A stretch of 64,000 nucleotides of DNA, taken from NCBI GenBank assembly GCA_034509735.1, contig JACGWO010000001.1:29515966-29579965 (forward strand), given 5' to 3'. Positions 60,329-64,000 of the stretch are shown here, piece by piece. Numbering within the stretch: position 1 is the first letter of the stretch; each line of letters begins with the position of its first letter. The notes under the pieces were generated by a model, which was given only the letters and a program-made list of their open reading frames with translations, was not told the DNA's origin and ran no database searches. The translations under genes and the position numbers were made by a program. Source of the DNA: Sesamum alatum. Lineage: Eukaryota; Streptophyta; Magnoliopsida; Lamiales; Pedaliaceae.

Positions 60329-60664
60329 TGATGTGTACTGGGGTCCAGCAGCACCAAAAATGTCGAGGGACCTTCACAAAAATCCCGAGATTGTAGGGGA
60401 GACTAACCTGCAGAGAGGCGTTAGCACTCCGATGCTTAAGTCAGTAATGTTCTACTAAATAAAATAACAGGAAAACTTGAAGAAAGTCAGAATAATGGTA
60501 CAGTGATGTTTCGTAGTGATGATGCGTGTGAAATTTTATTGAAAATAATCGGAGAATAGAGAAAATCCGTGTGAGAGTGAGTGCTAAGAGAGACGATGTC
60601 AATGTGAGTTGTCAGTTGTAACTTGTCCCCCAAATGACTGCAAAGTGTGCTCTTTTATAGCTAC
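60329..60664 (-). mobile_element. LTR of the Tat-like element (F), partial
   Basis: Starts TGATGTGTACTGGGGTCC at 60329 after the primer site. A second copy of the first ~115 bases is at 63699-63815 (CGAGGGACCTTCACAAAAAT, GATGCTTAAGTCAGTAATG). It holds a CTTTTATAG box near 60650 and a GTGAGAGTGAGTGC stretch. It is cut on the right by a family A-like LTR. Confidence 0.78.
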
Positions 60665-62242
60665 ATACCAACCAATCCCACTAATTCATCAATCAAGCCT
60701 ACCATCTCATAAGGTATGATTTAATCATACCAAATGAAAGAGGCTTGAGTGGAATTGATTTGTCCCTTACCAAAAGAGACAAGTCAACGCTCCATCAAGG
60801 CCATGCATGGCCAATTTTTAGGCTTCCAAAAGAAGCAATTTCCGGCTATGCTTATTTGGGAAGAAGTCCGACTTCTTCTCACTCCAAAAGTGGAATTAAC
60901 ATACCTCTTAGGCCAAAAATTTAATGGATTGGGTTTTATTGTAATCCAATAACAACAAGCCCAAAATTAAATCACATTTAATTCAAGGTCCACTTAAATA
61001 ATTCCCATTAATCTTTTAATCCAATTAAAAGATCTAATTTTCGATCCTCTCCCTTAATCGATAAATTTCATTTACTGATTAAAACGAGGGCTCGATACAA
61101 TATCGGCCCGTCCATCTAATGGACAATCCCTTAAGTAATCCAATTACTCATTATCCTCTGAAATTGATTCCAAGTCAATTTCTTCACCTCCTTGGTGATT
61201 TGTGTGTGACCCTTTAGTTTCAGCTTCAGCTAGACTTGGGCCCATGTCCAACAGGAGCTTGTTACCATGGGTGGCCGTCTAACAACGGTCTATGGCACTA
61301 GAGACTAGATGAATACTAGCGTAAACATTTAGGCGTTGATTCCGTACGGGTACGGTCCTTCCATCTACCATCTCCCGGCCTTAGTCTAGGGAATGGAATT
61401 GGGCGTCGGTTCTCATCCTTGACTAGGCGTCTATGCTTAATACTCGAGACTACGCATGCCTCATTGCATTGACACAGGAAACCATTTCCTATATGATGAA
61501 CCATTGTGGCCACAGGTTTAAGCAGCATGAACCTGTCTCCGAGGGCATAGGAGATACCTCTGTCACATACTGATAGGGGACGAATCATCTTCTTGAAACA
61601 AACCGTCCTGACTACACATTCTGACTGCACTGGAAATGGCATATAATGATCATCTTACAAAATGACCACGTCTCACCAAATCCAAGATACAGCCATCGTG
61701 TCTACGTGACTACCATGGTTCCTCAAATCTGAGGACTACTCCCGTACTATCGGAACTGGGAAAATCCAATCATACCAACCAAGCCTCCAAGACTTCCATA
61801 TGATGATCCCCGCGAGTTAGTTCAATCGACTCGACCCCAGTCGACCAACCCACCAAGATTGTATAGGCATCCCACGCATGTCGCCGATGAAATACAGAAC
61901 TCATCCAATGAATACGACTCTAGGTGCAAGTCTCTATAGGACTCTTAATGCCCTGTCTCGAGGTCCTTGACTTGGAATGTTTCAGACCCAAGCCTTTATC
62001 AGTTGGTTTCATAACCACCATCCAATGTGTGGCTCAACTGCATGAGTTGTTAATCGTGGTATGTGGGCTTTCTTATGATATATGTAAAACAGTATTTAAC
62101 ATATGAAAAATTAACACAACAAAGAAAGTACCAATGGTAATGAACACTCATTTTATTCATTAAATTATATTACATTACATCAAGTTGTCAAATAGGTTAC
62201 AAAATATCAAACCTATTGGCTTTCTGGTCACCTATTCTAACA
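60665..62242 (-). mobile_element. Family A-like LTR, U5 side missing
   Basis: Minus-strand LTR ending with the reverse of TGTTAGAATAGGTGACC at 62242. It aligns with the A-minus LTR from about 11190 leftward limit to 45976, but lacks the ~640 bases of R-U5. Divergence from the other A copies is higher. No polypurine tract or internal sequence follows at 62243, so it is either a truncated solo LTR or the upstream edge of a 5' LTR. TSD not testable. Confidence 0.85.
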
Positions 62243-62537
62243 AAAAATTTAACCAATCACTAATTTTAATAATCAAACTGATAAAAAAATTTAATCAAAT
62301 ACAATTGGTTAATAGAAAATTGCATTTTATAAATTCACTAATCAAATTAATAATTAAACATGACTTTTTGGTACCTGTTTTCGCCTATGAAGAAAGAAAA
62401 CAAGATACATACGAAAATGAATCGAATGAGGATTTATGCTTTTTATGCATTGTGAGAGAGAGGCGGTGTTAAAATTATCTTTGTATTTCTATTTTATATA
62501 CTAACTGTGGCTAAATGAAATGTGCTTTGGAATGTCT
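62243..62537 (-). other. AT-rich LTR-like sequence, probably E-related
   Basis: Begins with repeated AATTTAATCAAAT/TAATAATCAAA motifs and holds a short open frame, none of it recognisable. Since the sequence after the SINE (62839-63085) is the end of an E-like LTR and the SINE split it, at least the right part of this segment belongs to that LTR. Confidence 0.4.
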
Positions 62538-62838
62538 AAAGGCCCACGTGCCTTCCGCCGAGGTGGCCTAAGTTAGTTGGCGAAATTGAGGCCTCATGAT
62601 CCCAGAAATCATTGGTTCGAATCCTTGCGTGGGTTGATGTTATTTCTACTGTATAGTATGTATGATTTACTGTTGTAATAGCTAGGTGTTTGTTTATGTG
62701 ATATTATTGATTTGATTGTTTCTAATTATCTCTATTCGATATTGATAGCCGACAGGACTACATGTAATCACTTTACTTTCAATTAATAAAATCCATCACT
62801 TCAAATTCAAAAGGAAAAAAAAGGCCCACGTGCCTTCC
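62538..62838 (+). repeat. SINE target-site duplication pair
   Basis: AAAGGCCCACGTGCCTTCC occurs at 62538-62556 and again, identical in all 19 bases, at 62820-62838. It brackets a 263-bp tRNA-like element, as expected of LINE-machinery insertion. The perfect match implies a fairly young insertion. Confidence 0.9.
62557..62819 (+). mobile_element. tRNA-derived SINE
   Basis: Starts GCCGAGGTGGCCTAAGTTAG, containing an A-box-like TGGCCTAAGTTAGTTGG (62564-62580). 33 bases on is a perfect B box, GGTTCGAATCC (62614-62624). The body has a T-rich middle (TTTGATTGTTTC) and an A-rich 3' end (AAAAGGAAAAAA, to 62819). Size, pol III boxes, A-rich tail and the 19-bp duplication are the defining SINE features. 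It encodes no protein and would depend on LINE enzymes. Which tRNA it derives from I cannot assign. Confidence 0.87.
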
Positions 62839-63085
62839 AAACTCCAAACTTATCTTTCGATTTTCTTTCTGTTACATTTTAACTTTTACCAAAATTTCAA
62901 TTTTGACCTCTTATTTCATAACTTATATAATTTGACCCCAAACATTTTAAAAAGCTCCAATCTAGTTCCTTTCACTTTTAATATATTCAAATTTCAACCT
63001 ATAATTTATTTATCAATCAATTTATATTTCTTTAATACTTACTGATTGGTCCCATAATTATATATAAAAGTCTATGGACGTTACA
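62839..63085 (-). mobile_element. E-like gypsy LTR end
   Basis: Aligns with the last ~200 bases of the E LTRs (landmarks TTTATAATTT.ACC, CTTTTAATATATTCAAAT, ATTTATTTATCAAT, TTTCTTTAATA, ATTGGTCCCA) and ends GACGTTACA at 63085, where the E LTR has AATGCTACA. Clearly diverged, so it is a related family or an older copy. Confidence 0.75.
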
Positions 63086-63698
63086 ATCTCCCCCCCCCCC
63101 CCTTCCCTAATAAAAATTCCATCCTCAAAATTTGATTACTTACCCGCTCATGAAACAAATATGTGTCTTTCTCTTTTATATTCTTCTACATTTTCCAAGT
63201 GATCTCCCTTGGAGAGCGATGAATCCTCTTCATCTTTACCATTAGTATTTATTTATTTTTTACTTCTATACAAATAACACCAGTGCTCCTTAAGGTGAGA
63301 TACTTGGTCGTTCTAAACCCCTTATACACTAACTCTTCTAATTGGTTCTTAATTCTTTCAGTTCAGCAGAGTCATTCTATATGGTGCAATTGAAATGGGT
63401 GTTGCCCCACGAATAGTTTCTATTTCAAACTCTACTTCTCGCTAAGGTGGTAACCCAGGTAATTTCTCAGGAAAAAAACATTAGGGGATTGTTTACCTAC
63501 CCGAACATCTGATACCCCGCACTAACCATCGCAGTATCCTATATAATAGAAAATATGACTCACATACTTCTTTAATTAAATTGAAGGTAGTAACAATAGA
63601 ATTCAAGTAGTTTGGTATGACTTTCATTTCTTCCACAAATACCATCTTCATTTTCCGATCGATTTCTCCCAATTCGGTTGTCTGAAAGTCAATAATAG
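63086..63698 (-). pseudogene. E-like internal remnant: polypurine tract joined to pre-RT linker
   Basis: Starts with a polypurine tract (a run of 13 C at 63090-63102 on this strand). 63250-63450 reads in reverse as ATPISIAPYRM followed by AELKELRTN in a shifted frame, the linker conserved just upstream of gypsy RT. 63493-63698 aligns with E 54250-54360. The RT, RNase H and integrase that should separate the two are gone, an internal deletion of several kb. Confidence 0.7.
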
Positions 63699-63815
63699 TG
63701 ATGCGTACCGGGTCCAACAGCAATATCGAGGGACCTTCACAAAAATTCCAAGATTGAAGGGGAGACTAACCTATAGAGAGGGGCTAGTCTGATGCTTAAG
63801 TCAGTAATGGTCTGT
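63699..63815 (-). mobile_element. LTR F end, second copy
   Basis: TGATGCGTACCGGGTCC onward matches 60329-60450 with small indels to GTCAGTAATG, then diverges. The TG at the edge coincides with the LTR terminus at 60329. It sits directly in E-like sequence without a primer site, so it may be the outer edge of another F element's LTR lying mostly beyond the window. Confidence 0.65.
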
Positions 63816-64000
63816 ATGTCCAATTTTTGGGGAATTAAGCTCCATATGCCATTGGAATCCTTGGGAAGTCAGCTCTTCAACCCAACAAACCATACCATAA
63901 CTGGAGTTGAATTCAAGGAGATATGGTTTTTTGAGTCAACCTTTTGTCTGCCACATTTTCCAGAAAAGTGGTTACCTGCTGAGAAACATTCGGATTGTGG
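63816..64000. other. Unrecognised end of window
   Basis: Plus-strand frame from about 63822 stays open to the edge (starting NFWGIKLHMPLESLGS...) and has few repeats by eye, but the piece is too short to identify. It could be more of LTR F or another element. No function is proposed. Confidence 0.3.

Noticed and set aside
62614..62624. A functional tRNA gene at the B box
   Set aside because: No cloverleaf can be closed around it, and the 19-bp duplication and A-rich tail show a SINE.

Overview
The window looks like intergenic, repeat-packed chromatin from the nuclear genome of a flowering plant. I found no intact host gene, no rRNA, no canonical tRNA gene and no CRISPR array. The evidence is Ty1/copia and Ty3/gypsy elements with plant-type primer sites complementary to initiator tRNA-Met, a plant L1-type LINE, a Tat-like gypsy gag, a tRNA-derived SINE and a satellite array. 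The species cannot be named from this. Identities quoted are by-eye estimates.

Layout, left to right. (1) 1-2354: 3' end and 3' LTR of a plus-strand copia element (family A, copy A1). (2) 2355-5835: satellite of ~334-bp monomers arranged as ~668-bp dimers, turning head-to-head at ~5079. (3) 5836-45976: one minus-strand family A copia element (A-minus) whose 5' LTR is split. Its halves are 10549-11578 and 44849-45976, separated by a 33-kb insertion flanked by the direct repeat GATAC. (4) That insertion is a family B copia element (ends 11579 and 44848). Its 3' LTR is itself broken by a LINE, which carries a truncated copia copy (A-plus, 12199-18071), a gag/pol-less LTR element (family C, 19943-24820) and a copia element (D1, from 26826). 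A 2.4-kb stretch of LINE plus D-type LTR is duplicated (25886-28255 and 34179-36525) and ends in a chimeric LTR. (5) 45977-47130: the satellite resumes in the orientation it had at 5835. (6) 47131-58330: a plus-strand copia remnant split by a gypsy element (family E, 47989-57140) with TCATT/TCATC target duplications. (7) 58331-64000: Tat-like gypsy gag and LTR, a family A-like LTR, an E-like gypsy remnant carrying a SINE with a perfect 19-bp target duplication, and an unrecognised end.

History inferred from nesting: satellite, then A-minus, then B, then LINE, then A-plus, C and D1 inside the LINE. All coding regions are broken. The longest surviving frame is the RT-RNase H part of A-plus (14490-15854), which retains YVDD.

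The most interesting signal is non-coding. In families A, B, C and D the U5 end of the LTR carries a 9-12 nt tract matching the D-arm of plant initiator tRNA-Met (core GCGGAAGCG, or CGCAGCGGAA in family C), about 13-50 nt from the LTR edge next to the primer binding site. With the ordinary binding site this would give a two-part tRNA-template contact, comparable to Ty1 boxes 0/1. Family C shares no other obvious similarity with A/B/D, so common ancestry alone may not explain it.
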